NCBI GenBank assembly: GCA_947652605.1
Contig: OX393577.1
Location: 60,660,108-60,724,107 of the forward strand
Length of the DNA stretch: 64,000 nucleotides
Direction of reading: 5' to 3'
DNA from: Elmis aenea
Lineage: Eukaryota > Arthropoda > Insecta > Coleoptera > Elmidae
Translations under genes and position numbers: made by a program
Shown here: one piece after another, positions 21,646 to 31,063 of the stretch
Numbering within the stretch: position 1 is the first letter of the stretch
How the letters are laid out: the number at the start of each line of letters is the position of its first letter
Notes under the pieces: model-generated
Database searches by the model: none
Seen by the model: only the letters and a program-made list of their open reading frames with translations
What the model was told of the DNA's origin: nothing

Positions 21646-22900
21646 AACAACGCACCATTTCAACAAGAGAAATTCAAGATTAATAATTGACTGAGGTTCT
21701 GTTTTTACACTATTTTAAAACAAAGCTAAGACTAAACGACTTCATTTTTTGTTGTTGTAAGAGCGATCTTTTTTGATTATATAAAACTGCCTTTCGAAGA
21801 CAAACGCCTATTAATAAAATATATTGAAAAATTAATTATTATTCTATGTAACTAGGGACAAACTTTTCACCTTTAATCCTTGAGGTTTACTTCCATAAAG
21901 CGATTGTTAATTTGATTTTTCAAACCCAGTTTTACATTAGCAAAACATCCGAATAGATCAAAAAAATGCACCAACAAATGCGTTTAATCGTGTAGCCACG
22001 ATCGCAAGAATTCCAGTTCAAGATTGGGCTAAACTTATCATCCGGTTCATGTAAAAATTCTCATCTAAATAATTTACACGGTTTATGGTTAATACAACAA
22101 GTGAAAGTATCTGAACGAATAATTTTTAAACAGCATACCAACATTTAATTTACATGTACGGTACTAAATTGTGCAAGAGTGGCCTAGAAATATCGCTTAA
22201 ACTGCATTTGTAACGTATAATAAGCTAATAATTCTTCACCGTTACCAATAACACCCTGCACAGTTTAAATACAGGTGTTATGTCCGTCTGACTCCATAAT
22301 AATGCTCGACCGCATAAGAAAAAAAAGGATAATAATTAAATACATAGTTTAAAGCAATTTGATAAACTTATACAAGAATACGGTTTTGTGTTATAATTTC
22401 CCGAGCGTTACTTCTTGGTAAAAATAGTGATTATTTATAAGATACACACTCTCACTGGTAGCGAATACGAATATAATAAAAACAAAACTATGCAGCCATA
22501 AATTAAACAGATTACACTCTTATCTACGGGATACCAGACGCGTGTCCAGATCGGCTTCATACATATGTTTATCGCCGTGTAGAATAACTCTTGCCTTGAA
22601 TTCATTTATTTGAGGTCACGTCAAGATGTACGCTTTGTATAGTTCAATTTATATCGGTAATTTATATTGCGGTAGTTGTAAAGGTTCAATATTCCTGCAC
22701 AGTACACACTGCCTAGCCAAGGTCATACACTCTTTAGAATTCCTGTGATTACAAAGTTAGCGCTAATGGCTTCTATCTATATCTATACAGAAAACGATCA
22801 CATTGCAAAATACGTAGATAAGAATTTGTAAATTAATCTTTCGACTCTTAATGGTATTCGACACCGAAGAAGAATAACCATAGAATTTTCTTATGGTTTT
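21646..22900. other. No gene or repeat recognised
   Basis: AT-rich sequence. A lone AACACCCTGCACAG near 22249 faintly recalls the palindromic-element end but has no partner. No open frame is worth naming. Confidence 0.4.
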
Positions 22901-22912
22901 CGCAATAATAAC

Positions 22913-23235
22913 ATCGATTTATTCGAATTTGGAAAGCAATAACGAGTGTTGTAAATAAAATTTTGAGCCGACTGATTAATAGCCTTCAAAAAAAAAAAAA
23001 AACCTCCTGGCTGTAATCGATATATCTCGGGAACGAGACCACTTAGTCGCATGGGACTTGCACCAAACGGCAATTCTTTGCGCAAAAACATTATTACGCT
23101 TAAAGACTATTCTACGCTCAATGGTCTAACAGAGTCGTAGGGTACGAGCGCGCAGCGCGAGTAGTACGAATATTGATTTATTCGGTTTTAGAGAGCAATA
23201 ACGAGTGTTGTAAATAAATATTTGAGCCAATCGAT
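22913..23235 (+). repeat. Pair of diverged direct repeats
   Basis: Bases 22913-22977 and 23171-23235 are about 80% alike and share AGCAATAACGAGTGTTGTAA followed by ATAAA and TTGAGCC. Each is followed by a GCACCAAACGG block (about 23061 and 23262) and then by GCGCAAA words. The repeat unit is thus about 258 bp long and present twice, the second copy leading into an 18-bp tandem array. No coding content; the frames here are repeat artefacts. Confidence 0.65.
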
Positions 23236-23284
23236 AGGGAACATAGAGACATGGAACGTGCACCAAACGGTAAGGTAATTTTTT

Positions 23285-23365
23285 GCGCAAAGAAAATTTT
23301 ACGCGCAAAGAGAATTTTACGCGCAAAGAAAATTCTACGCGCAAAGAGAATTCTACGCGCAAGGC
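23285..23365 (+). repeat. 18-bp tandem repeat, four and a half units
   Basis: The unit GCGCAAAGAAAATTTTAC and its variants (AAAG or AGAG, TTTTAC or TTCTAC) repeat at 23285, 23303, 23321 and 23339, with a partial unit at 23357. The variants alternate A-type and G-type. Because 18 is a multiple of three, several frames stay open on the minus strand and produce a repetitive peptide. I regard that as a by-product. Confidence 0.9.
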
Positions 23366-23479
23366 GAGATCTAGCGGTGAAGGACCCCAAGAGGCTACGG
23401 AATCGCTAGTTTAAACATATATACTTACATTAATTTATGAAATACCTACTCATTTTCAATTGAAAAAAAAAAGAGTTAA

Positions 23480-23556
23480 GGTCAACTCACACCGGCGCGA
23501 TCTCGACGCGGTAGCGGGCGCGGGCGCGTCGAGATCGCACCGGTGTGTGTGGACCT
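23480..23556. mobile_element. 77-bp GC-rich TTAA-flanked mini-element
   Basis: GGTCAACTCACACCGGCGCG is mirrored by CACCGGTGTGTGTGGACC, and GATCTCGACGCG by CGCGTCGAGATC, leaving only a short CpG-rich loop (GTAGCGGGCGCGGG). TTAA lies directly outside both ends (23476-23479 and 23557-23560). A TTAA target is characteristic of piggyBac-type transposition, so this is probably a miniature piggyBac-type element. Its GC content stands out sharply from the surroundings. Confidence 0.7.
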
Positions 23557-23566
23557 TTAAACTAAA

Positions 23567-23873
23567 AATTCGAACCCACGACCTCCCGATTACTCGTTAG
23601 GCTTGCTTACCAGCCATCCACCGAGCTCGGTGGGCATGTTTTGTGCTGCTATGGCTAATCAATCCAGTGGAGGGGGAGGGAACAAAGATAAGGTGGGTAA
23701 GGGGTAAGGGTAGAGGGTAGGTGGAAGTACTGTCACAGCATTTGCCCATAGTAGGTAGGGGAAACCACCTGAAAACCCTACAATGAAAGGCAGCGTCGGG
23801 ATTCGAACCCACTACCTGCCGATTACTCGCTAGGTTTCTTATCAACCATCCACCGAGCTCGGTAAATCGATTA
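23567..23873 (-). mobile_element. tRNA-derived SINE with two tRNA-like heads
   Basis: On the minus strand, head one (23873 to 23789) begins ACCGAGCTCGGTGGATGG and contains GGTTCGAATCCCGAC, a good RNA polymerase III B box. A pyrimidine-rich body with CTACCCTCTACCCTTACC-like sequence follows to about 23633. Head two (about 23632 to 23567) then repeats ACCGAGCTCGGTGGATGG and GAGTAATCGGGAGGTCGTGG and reaches GGTTCGAATT, where it is cut by the mini-element. This looks like a dimeric or tandem SINE. SINEs move using LINE machinery. The minus-strand frame at 23597-23881 is not a protein gene. Confidence 0.75.
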
Positions 23874-25162
23874 AAATGCAAACCCTCAAATATCTTGAAA
23901 CAAACATCAATAGACTTACCTCTGTTTTAAATAAACGATACATTGTTAAAAATCAATTGGAATTTGGTAATTAGAAGAATATGACAACTGATATGGTTTT
24001 GAGAAATAAAATATTTTTTGCTCTTTTGGTTTTGTTTAAAATTTAAAAAACCATTTCACATTATTATCTGTAACCGTGCTTTCAACTTTTAACAACAAAA
24101 TCGACGTGTTGTATAAAAAACCGTAGTGCTAGTCACAGGCTGCTTTCAACATTAAACTAATTTAATAATTACGTATATCTGTGAAAATACGTTCCTATAG
24201 TGCTATACAATTTCTTGCTTACTTGCACACCTGCACCGAAGGCGCGCTAAAAATTGAGCGACTGATACACCTATTACTTCAGACCTTCAGTGTGAATAGT
24301 ATAAAATCAACAATAAGAGCAAAACCGACTGCTAATAAATTGCGAAACGTAATGAAATATAAATTATGTAGCGGTCTAAAAACCCGATTGTTATTAATTT
24401 GAATAAGTTTCGAGCCATTTATTACATAAACTCGCTCAATTTTACTTTGTTATTCGAAGTTATTTTAAAATTATTACTAGATTGATACCGGTAAAAAATG
24501 CGCTGGAATAATAATGAAATGCCTCTTTGATGGAAGCGAATTTTCTGGCTAGAAGTGTATTATATTGGAGGTTGTCAGGTCCTAACTGGTTCGGTAATGA
24601 ATGTTGAAAATGTCAAATATAAATTTAGAAATGATTGAACTTTAGCTTATGGATTAGTCTAGTCTTTCATCTTTCAACGTTATTTCAGTTTGATTTAAAA
24701 TGCGTTTTTTTGTGACGCTTTTTTAGCAAAAAGATTTTTTATCATTCAGCGCGTTCCTCTAAATATATTTACTATTAAAATTTCGGAACCAACAACAGCT
24801 ACGAAGCTAGTTAAATAGGCGAAACTGTATGTAAAATTAAGCTCATTACAAACCTTTTTTCCAATTTAAGTTGATCCTTCCTAGTTTACGACTTCTCCTA
24901 TTTTGTTTTTGGCATAAATTATAAAAATGGGTACTTTTATATTATAAAATTTGAGAAATAATACTATATCGCATGTAATAGTTGTTTAAAAGTTAAAAAA
25001 GATGTTTAATATTTTCATCAGTTTTCCTTTTCACTCCCCTTTTCACTTCAATGTTCTTTACTTCTTCCTTCCACGTCCATCACGGTCTTTGACTGATTTC
25101 CTTTCCTTATTCTCCTGTCACATGAATTTTCTTATCCGATCTATCATCCCATACTGACAAAA
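23874..25162. other. No gene recognised
   Basis: AT-rich. The 73-codon frame at 24181-24402 has no recognisable motif. Bases 25030-25150 are pyrimidine-rich and may be antisense LINE sequence, but I cannot place them. Confidence 0.4.
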
Positions 25163-25890
25163 ACAAGAAAAAGCTTTATAGACGCCCTAAGGGAACTAGT
25201 AAACGCTATAAAGGATAACGGACTGATGATTAATGAGCAAAATATATGGAACTGAAAAACAAACAAACTCGATTAACGACGAGTAAAGATTTAACACCGA
25301 CAGCTTAATACAAGTTTGGAAAACTAGATAATTTTAACTACTTAGGAGTCGAAAGAAGGAGTAATGTGAAAAAAAAAATGAAGTTAAAGAAAGAATAGCT
25401 AAGGGCTCAAGATGTGTTAGAACATTGAGACAAAAGTTGGACTCAAAGAACATATCCCAAAAATCAAAAGAGAGAATCAGTAGTAAGACCAGCAGTACTG
25501 TACGAAAGCAAACTTTGGAAGATGAACAAGAAAGAGAGGGTATGGAAAGGAATGCGTTGAGAGAACGAAATGTCGAAGACCTGTGGGAAATAAGAACCAA
25601 CCAAGATGTGTGGACAACCAATAATCACGATTGTTATTAAGGTACAAAGAGTAAGATGGCTGGGACATGTCCAAAGACTATTGACAGAAAGAGCAGCCAG
25701 GAGAGTGCTTGCAGGGGGCATGGAGGGGAGACGCAGAATAGGGAGACCTTGGACTAAGTGGTGGAAGTAGTGAAGAGAGATTTGGAAAGACTGGAAACAA
25801 GAGATTAGAGACGGGAAGCAAGTGAACAAGAGAAATTGAGGATAATTTGAGAAGAAGCCATGGGTCAATTAGCCCTGGAAAGCTGATTTT
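25163..25890 (+). pseudogene. LINE reverse transcriptase C-terminal remnant, second example
   Basis: Read across frames it gives DALRELVNAIKDNGLMINEQ, then LDNFNYLGVERRSNV, SVVRPAVLYESKLWKMNKKE, VQRVRWLGHVQRL, and a terminal KRDLERLETRDWRREAS with a downstream EEAMGQLA. The order and spacing match the post-catalytic part of a non-LTR reverse transcriptase, like that at 5140-5870. Multiple stops and frameshifts make it dead. The catalytic FADD block is absent, so the piece is 5'-truncated. The minus-strand frames at 25334-25621, 25464-25868 and 25477-25674 are antisense shadows. Confidence 0.78.
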
Positions 25891-26515
25891 ATTTGTATCA
25901 TATTCCTTTCTCTTTTGTTTAATTAATCATTTTAATGTGTCATTACACATTTTAATTTAATGTCCAAGTAATCTTACATGTTACTGTTGTATTGTTGTTT
26001 GTGTTGGTAGATCTTCAAATGTTCTGTATGCAGTCCATTTCTTATCCTATCTCGTCTTAGTATTTCTTAAAATTCTCTCAAATTTTTCATTTCATTTCAT
26101 TTCAATATTTTAATTCACCAATTTTTGTATTATCCAAGGTTCGCTACATCCGCATTTTCTCGGTTAATCAAAATTCTACTGTAGTTGACTTTGTAACATG
26201 CGTTCAAGTTGGCTTTGGTTTTTTATTAAAGGAGGACGCGAAGAAAAAGGGATGTGTTTCTTAGTTCGCACGTAATGCAATTCGGGTTGTGAACATTGAC
26301 AGCTGACATTTATGAAAAATGCCAGCTATCAAATAACAACAACCGTTCTGCCTGCGTCGTTATGAGTTTTTTCTTTAATTTATTTTTATTGTAGCTTTTT
26401 TGTAACGTTTTTACAAATCAGCTGTTTTTATAGGCTAACATTAAATTTGTTTCTGTTTTCTTTAACGTGTTTTATCTTTTGAATTTATAGGTTAACCAAG
26501 TGTCAATTAATCTAA
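25891..26515. other. No gene recognised
   Basis: AT-rich. TCAAGTTGGCTTTG at 26204-26217 is exactly mirrored by CAAAGCCAACTTGA at 27261-27274, outside the foldback element at 26516-27229, so the whole 26204-27274 block may be a larger inverted structure. Confidence 0.4.
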
Positions 26516-27229
26516 CAAGGGAGGGACACGATACGTTGTCGCTGGAATTTGATTAAGGCTGTGTTTATTGCATCAAGGACATCAAAACTAAATGTTTTCC
26601 AGAGTTATACGTGCCACTGGCCGAAAAATAGGAGAAAAACTAAGAAATTGGTATAAAAAGGTCATTTTTGCGATCGCATTGGCTATGAAACCGTCAGAGA
26701 CAAAATCGAAATTCTTCTATTTATCAATGCGCGCATCTTTTGCAAGTAAAATGGTGCAAAGTTTTTGAAAAAATTTTGTACGGTTCCGGAGAAAAACGTC
26801 AAAAACTAAACACCTGCATAAGCGCTATGATTTGAGAAAATGTCGTATATCTGTATAACTAAATTAACCATATCTATGTGACTTGCATAGGCGTTTAACA
26901 TAGGGAAAACAGTTTTTACAAATGCCTCGTTTTTCGCGTTTTTCTCCGGAACCTTTAAGATTTTTTTCGAAAACTTTGCACCATTTTACTTACAAAGGAT
27001 GCGCACGATGGTAAATAGAAAAATTTTGATTTTGTCTCCGACTGTTTCATAGCCAACGCGATCTCAAACATTACTTTTATTATTCAGCTTTTCAGTTTTT
27101 CCCCTATTTTTCCAAAGAAAATGGCCAGTGGAACGTATAACTCTGCAAAACATTTAGTTTTGACGTTCTTGATGCAATAAACACAGCCTTAATCAAATTC
27201 TAGCGACAACGTATCGTGACCTTCCCTGG
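26516..27229. mobile_element. Foldback element with long inverted arms
   Basis: CAAGGGAGGGACACGATACG followed by TTGTCGCTGG at the left is mirrored by CTAGCGACAACGTATCGTGA followed by CCTTCCCTGG at the right. The arms of roughly 285 bp share TTAAGGCTGTGTTTATTGCA (left) with TGCAATAAACACAGCCTTAA (right). TAA directly abuts both ends, which suits a TWA target as used by PIF/Harbinger elements, although chance in AT-rich DNA is possible. The spacer is non-coding. Confidence 0.75.
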
Positions 27230-28341
27230 TAAGATCTACGACAAATTGTTGTTGAAAAGTCAAAGCCAACTTGATGAATTTTCCATTTAAATACCTTTTA
27301 CAATATCAGTAATGTGAAGAAAATTCAATACATTGTAGAGTGAACAATCTGCTTTTTTTTTTTTTTTTTTTTTTAATAATTTCAATACTGAACAAGTAAT
27401 AAACGAAAGATTATTTCACAATCTATTTTATATTATTTAAAAACAATATTTCGTGAATTAGCATTTTTGATACAAAGCAAAATTGTTCACGATACCCGTA
27501 TTAAGGTTAATCTAAAACAACTTTTAATATATTACCCATATATGTAATATTAATCAAAGTTATATCAGGCAAATCTCAAATCATTCCTGCACGTATTTAT
27601 TGAAGAAAACGAGTCTGGAGCCAATTGAAGCGAATCTACTTTCAGCCTGTCGAATCATACCTTGATTTTTGTGAAAGTGTTACTCGCCATTAAAACTGAA
27701 CAGGTACTTACTTTCAATCGACCGATACATGTAACTGTATTCGCAATTATGTTCCACGAATACAGCTGTAGATGGTTTAGCTCCGTCGAAAAAGAAATGC
27801 AAGACATAAAATGCCAGAGTTCCTAGATGGGCGATGATGCGGTTACATTAAACTATTAGATAACTGTAAAGTTTCGAAATAAAACAATTATTGTATTATT
27901 CTACGCGTGATGTTATCGCTCGTTGCATAAAAAGCAAATTAGCAAAAACGCTTTCGGCGTCTTGAAAAGATTCTACGTGCGTGTACACGTTTAGTACAGG
28001 TAATAAACGTATTCTGTGAAGGATAATAAGAAGTTACAGAGCGCAAACTTTATTCTCGTTATTACAACTATGCAGCTCAGATCCCACTTAAAGGGCTTTA
28101 AGTTTTAAGACCGAGAGCAGACCACATTTGTAAAGTATGAGTTTATCGTTAAGGTAAAATATGAAGGCTAGGATTTATTGAGATAGTATAAAGAATATCA
28201 AAATACTAGGTCAAAAAACAAGAATGCATTGTAAAGAAAGAAAATGTCAAGTAAAATATCTTCAGTAAAAAAATTAAATTTACAGAAGAACAAGGTTATT
28301 TGCACTGTAAATAATATTTTGTCAACATTAATAGTTTATTA
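27230..28341. other. No gene recognised; poly-T tract
   Basis: A 22-base T run lies at about 27353-27374, possibly the antisense tail of a retroposed sequence, but no body is recognisable. The rest is AT-rich. Confidence 0.4.
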
Positions 28342-28730
28342 TACAGCGTGTCCCAAATATACACCGCCAAAAAGTAGGTGCATATTCCTGAGTGAAAATG
28401 ATGACCATTTGTCAAATATTTTGTTATCCGAAAATGCTTCCTTTCAAAGTTAGAGACCTCCAAAGTTGCAAAAAAAAATATCAAAAAATCGAATACGTCC
28501 TAGCCGTTTAAGCTAGAGCTATCAAACTTGGCCGAAATGTTTAGGTGTTTCCCATTGACTTTGTGGGATAATTAGAAGGAAAACACGTAATTGGAAGTAT
28601 GATTTATAGTCAGGTCATCCGCTTACCAGCGAACAAGCTTTAAGTCAAGCATGACATTAGCCAACTAAGTTTAGTAAAAAAAATATTTGAGGTGTATAAA
28701 CAAAGTTTGTCGATGCATCTTTAACAACAA
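28342..28730. mobile_element. Half copy of the TACAGGGTGTCCC palindrome
   Basis: From TACAGCGTGTCCCAAATATA onward this is about 95% identical to the left half of the element at 18038-18844. It runs through GCATATTCCTGAGTGAAAAT and GTTTAGGTGTTTCCCATTGA and stops at GTCGATGCATCTTTA, which is in the spacer of the full copy. The right arm is missing, so it cannot fold into the long hairpin. Confidence 0.88.
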
Positions 28731-28861
28731 AATCTTTGAGTTTTCCAATCTTAAGGTTTCTTATTGTTGGACACTACGATATTGTTTTCAATTTATTTGC
28801 GTAAGCTAATGTTCATTTCTATACCATTTGAAATGCATTTTGAATTGATTCTAATGGTTAG

Positions 28862-28967
28862 AATCTAACATAATCTAACTTGGCCTGATCTGATCTAACC
28901 TGACCTAACCTGACCTAACTTGATCAAACGTGACCTAAACTGACCTAACTTAATCTAACCTAACATG
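28862..28967 (-). repeat. Degenerate 5/10-bp telomere-like tract (CCTAA / CCTGA)
   Basis: CCTAACCTGACCTAACCTGA and related words (TCTAACC, CCTGATC, CCTAACT) fill about 105 bp with 5- and 10-bp periodicity. In reverse complement the words are TTAGG and TCAGG. TTAGG is the ancestral insect telomere repeat and TCAGG is the version known from some beetles. A tract in the opposite orientation is at 34374-34471. It may equally be an ordinary degenerate microsatellite. Confidence 0.7.
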
Positions 28968-29153
28968 AGAGGTCAATTTATTTACCGTGAAATTAAAGGT
29001 TTTACTAATTGTATTCATTTTTTTATTCTGAATACCTGTAACTTTTTACCGTGAATTTACTGCGAAAATGATTTTTTTATATTGCGTTTAATATGTTACT
29101 GTGCGAAAATATTTTTTATTCTGAACTAGTTTTTAAACTTTTAATACTTATTA
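28968..29153. other. No gene recognised
   Basis: AT-rich spacer before the 1.9-kb palindrome. Confidence 0.4.
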
Positions 29154-29879
29154 TACAGGGTGCACCACGACCCTGAGATTCTTCGATAGCTCCTTTATTA
29201 ATGAAAATATCAAAAAATGTTTAATACAAATATTGTGCGAACCTATTTTCTACATAACCTAAAATTATTTTCAAATATACAGGGTGTTTCATTTGACCGG
29301 CACATATAAAAATGTAATTTTTTTTAAATAGAACACCCTGTATATTTCTACATTTTTGGATTCCTCTTAAAATTTACTTTAAAAAATGTATAAGGTTATA
29401 TGGGTCTTAAGTCAACCGTTATCGTAAAATTTACATTTTTATGAAAATTTTGATCAATACAGCACTTTCAATTTTTTTTAACATTAAAGCTATTTAAAAA
29501 GCAGTAAAATTTCGTTTAAAATTGAGATTGACAATAGATTAATTAACACTTTGCGCTAGCTACATTTAAAAAATATTAAACAGGGTGTTTTTACGTTCGG
29601 TCAAACTTGTGAAACTTTAAACATCGATAAGTCATGTTTCTTAAATGCAACACCCTGTATATTTTTACATTTTCTTGTAGAGAATTTAATTGTCTTTCGA
29701 AATTATTAAGCATGTCCTATACCTAAAGTTAATATTTTTCGAGCTATCTCGATTTTTATTAGTATTACTAAGGCAATTAAAATATTTTAAAGTCGGCCAT
29801 GGACGTAAGTCGTAATTTTTCAAAGAATTTTTAAACAAAAGAATAAAAAGAGCTGCAACTTTAATTTTAGTCCAATAAT

Positions 29880-30020
29880 GTACCCCTTTTTCCCGAAATT
29901 TATCGTATAAATTGTTCAAAATTATACCTTGTTCATGTTCTACGCACAGCCGTAGATGTTGTCTCAAAGACTCTAGCACTCTTGATAACATTTCGGGGGT
30001 TATACCATTAAAAGCAACAC
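29880..30020 (-). pseudogene. Mariner-type transposase extreme C-terminus, left arm
   Basis: The minus strand reads FNGITPEMLSRVLESLRQHL, continuing RLCVEHEQGIILNNLYDKF. The 'GITPEML.RV..S.R.RL..C.E' pattern is the last helix block of mariner-type transposases, after the catalytic DDE/D core. All catalytic residues are missing because the copy breaks off at the palindrome centre. The longer open frame at 29686-30144 continues on both sides into non-transposase sequence. Confidence 0.8.
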
Positions 30021-30039
30021 AGCAAGTAATGCAGTTGCC

Positions 30040-30315
30040 GAACACAGAATATCCTAATAGATGGATAGGGCGAGGTAGACCAATCTCCTGGCCACCTAGG
30101 TCACCTGATCTTACCCCTATAGATTTATTTTTGTGGGTACCCATAAAACAGGTGTATCAAGACCCCCCAACAACTGCTGAAGATGTGCAGAACAGGATTC
30201 GTGTTGCTTTTGATGGTATAACCCCTGAAATCTTATAAAGGGAGCTAGAATCTTTCAGACAAGGTCTACGGCTGTGCGTAGAACAAGGAAATAATCTTGA
30301 ACAATTTATACGATA
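30040..30315 (+). pseudogene. Mariner-type transposase C-terminal part, right arm
   Basis: The plus strand reads NTEYPNRWIGRGRPISWPPR, then SPDLTPIDLFLWVPIKQVYQ, DVQNRIRVAFDGITPEIL, a TAA stop, and further in frame RELESFRQGLRLCVEQ to the final TAA at about 30315. The SPDLTPID block holds the third catalytic aspartate position (TPID) of the IS630/Tc1/mariner superfamily. The first two catalytic aspartates are absent because the copy is 5'-truncated. An internal stop separates the last helix. It extends about 60 codons further upstream than the left-arm copy, which explains the spacer. Confidence 0.85.
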
Positions 30316-31063
30316 AATTTCGGTATAATGGGGTACATTTTTAGCCTAAAATTAAAGTTGCAGCTCTTTTTATTCTTTTGTTTAAAAATTCTTTGAAAAA
30401 TTACTACTTACGTCCATGGCCGACTTTAAAATATATCAATTGCCTTAGTAATACTAATAAAAATCGAGATTGCTTGAAAAATATCAACTTTAGGTATAGG
30501 ACATGCTTAATAATTTCGAAAGACAATTAAATTCTCTACAAGAAAATGTAAAAATATACAGGGTGTTGTATTTAAGAAAAATGACTTATCGATGTTTAAA
30601 GTTTCACAAGTTTGACCAAGCGTAAAAAACACCCTGTATAATATTTTTAAATTGTAGCCTACGCAAAGTGTTAATTAATCTATTGTCAATCTAAATTTTA
30701 AACGAAATTTTACCGCTTTTTTAAATAACTTAAATGTAAAAAAAAAATGAAAGTGCTGTATTGCTCAAAATTTTCATAAAAATGTAAATTTTACGAAAAC
30801 GGTTGACTTAAGACCCATATAACCTTATACATTTTTTAAAGTAAATTTTAAGAGGAATCCAAAAATGTAAAAATATACAGGGTGTTCTATTTAAAAAAAT
30901 TACATTTTTATATGTGCCGGTCAAACGAAACACCCTGTATATTTGAAAATAATTTTAGGTTATGTAGAAAATAGGTTCGCACAATATTTGTATTAAACAT
31001 TTTTTGATATTTTCATTAATAAAGGAGCTATCGAAGAATCTCAGGGTCGTGGTGCACCCTGTA

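Larger units (their letters stand above)
29154..31063. mobile_element. 1.9-kb palindrome made of two mariner-type transposase tails
   Basis: TACAGGGTGCACCACGACCC at 29154 is mirrored by GGGTCGTGGTGCACCCTGTA ending at 31063. The arms (29154 to about 30020 and about 30200 to 31063) are nearly identical over 860 bp. TA follows the right end and precedes the left. Each arm contains the same ordered subunits: a TACAGGGTGTTTCATTTGAC block (about 29279), AACACCCTGTATATTT blocks (about 29332 and 29651), and a transposase C-terminus directed outward. The 180-bp spacer belongs to the plus-strand transposase copy only. The two halves are therefore 5'-truncated copies of one element joined head to head. 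Confidence 0.88.

Noticed and set aside
23285..23365. CRISPR-like regular repeats
   Set aside because: Units are contiguous with no spacers, and the sequence is eukaryotic.
23126..23390. Repetitive peptides on the minus strand (two overlapping frames)
   Set aside because: Produced by the 18-bp tandem repeat, whose period is a multiple of three; no start or domain context.
23789..23873. A functional tRNA gene
   Set aside because: B box is good but the acceptor stem and a proper anticodon arm do not close, and the same head occurs twice with a SINE body.
25464..25868. 134-codon minus-strand frame
   Set aside because: Antisense shadow of the LINE remnant at 25163-25890.
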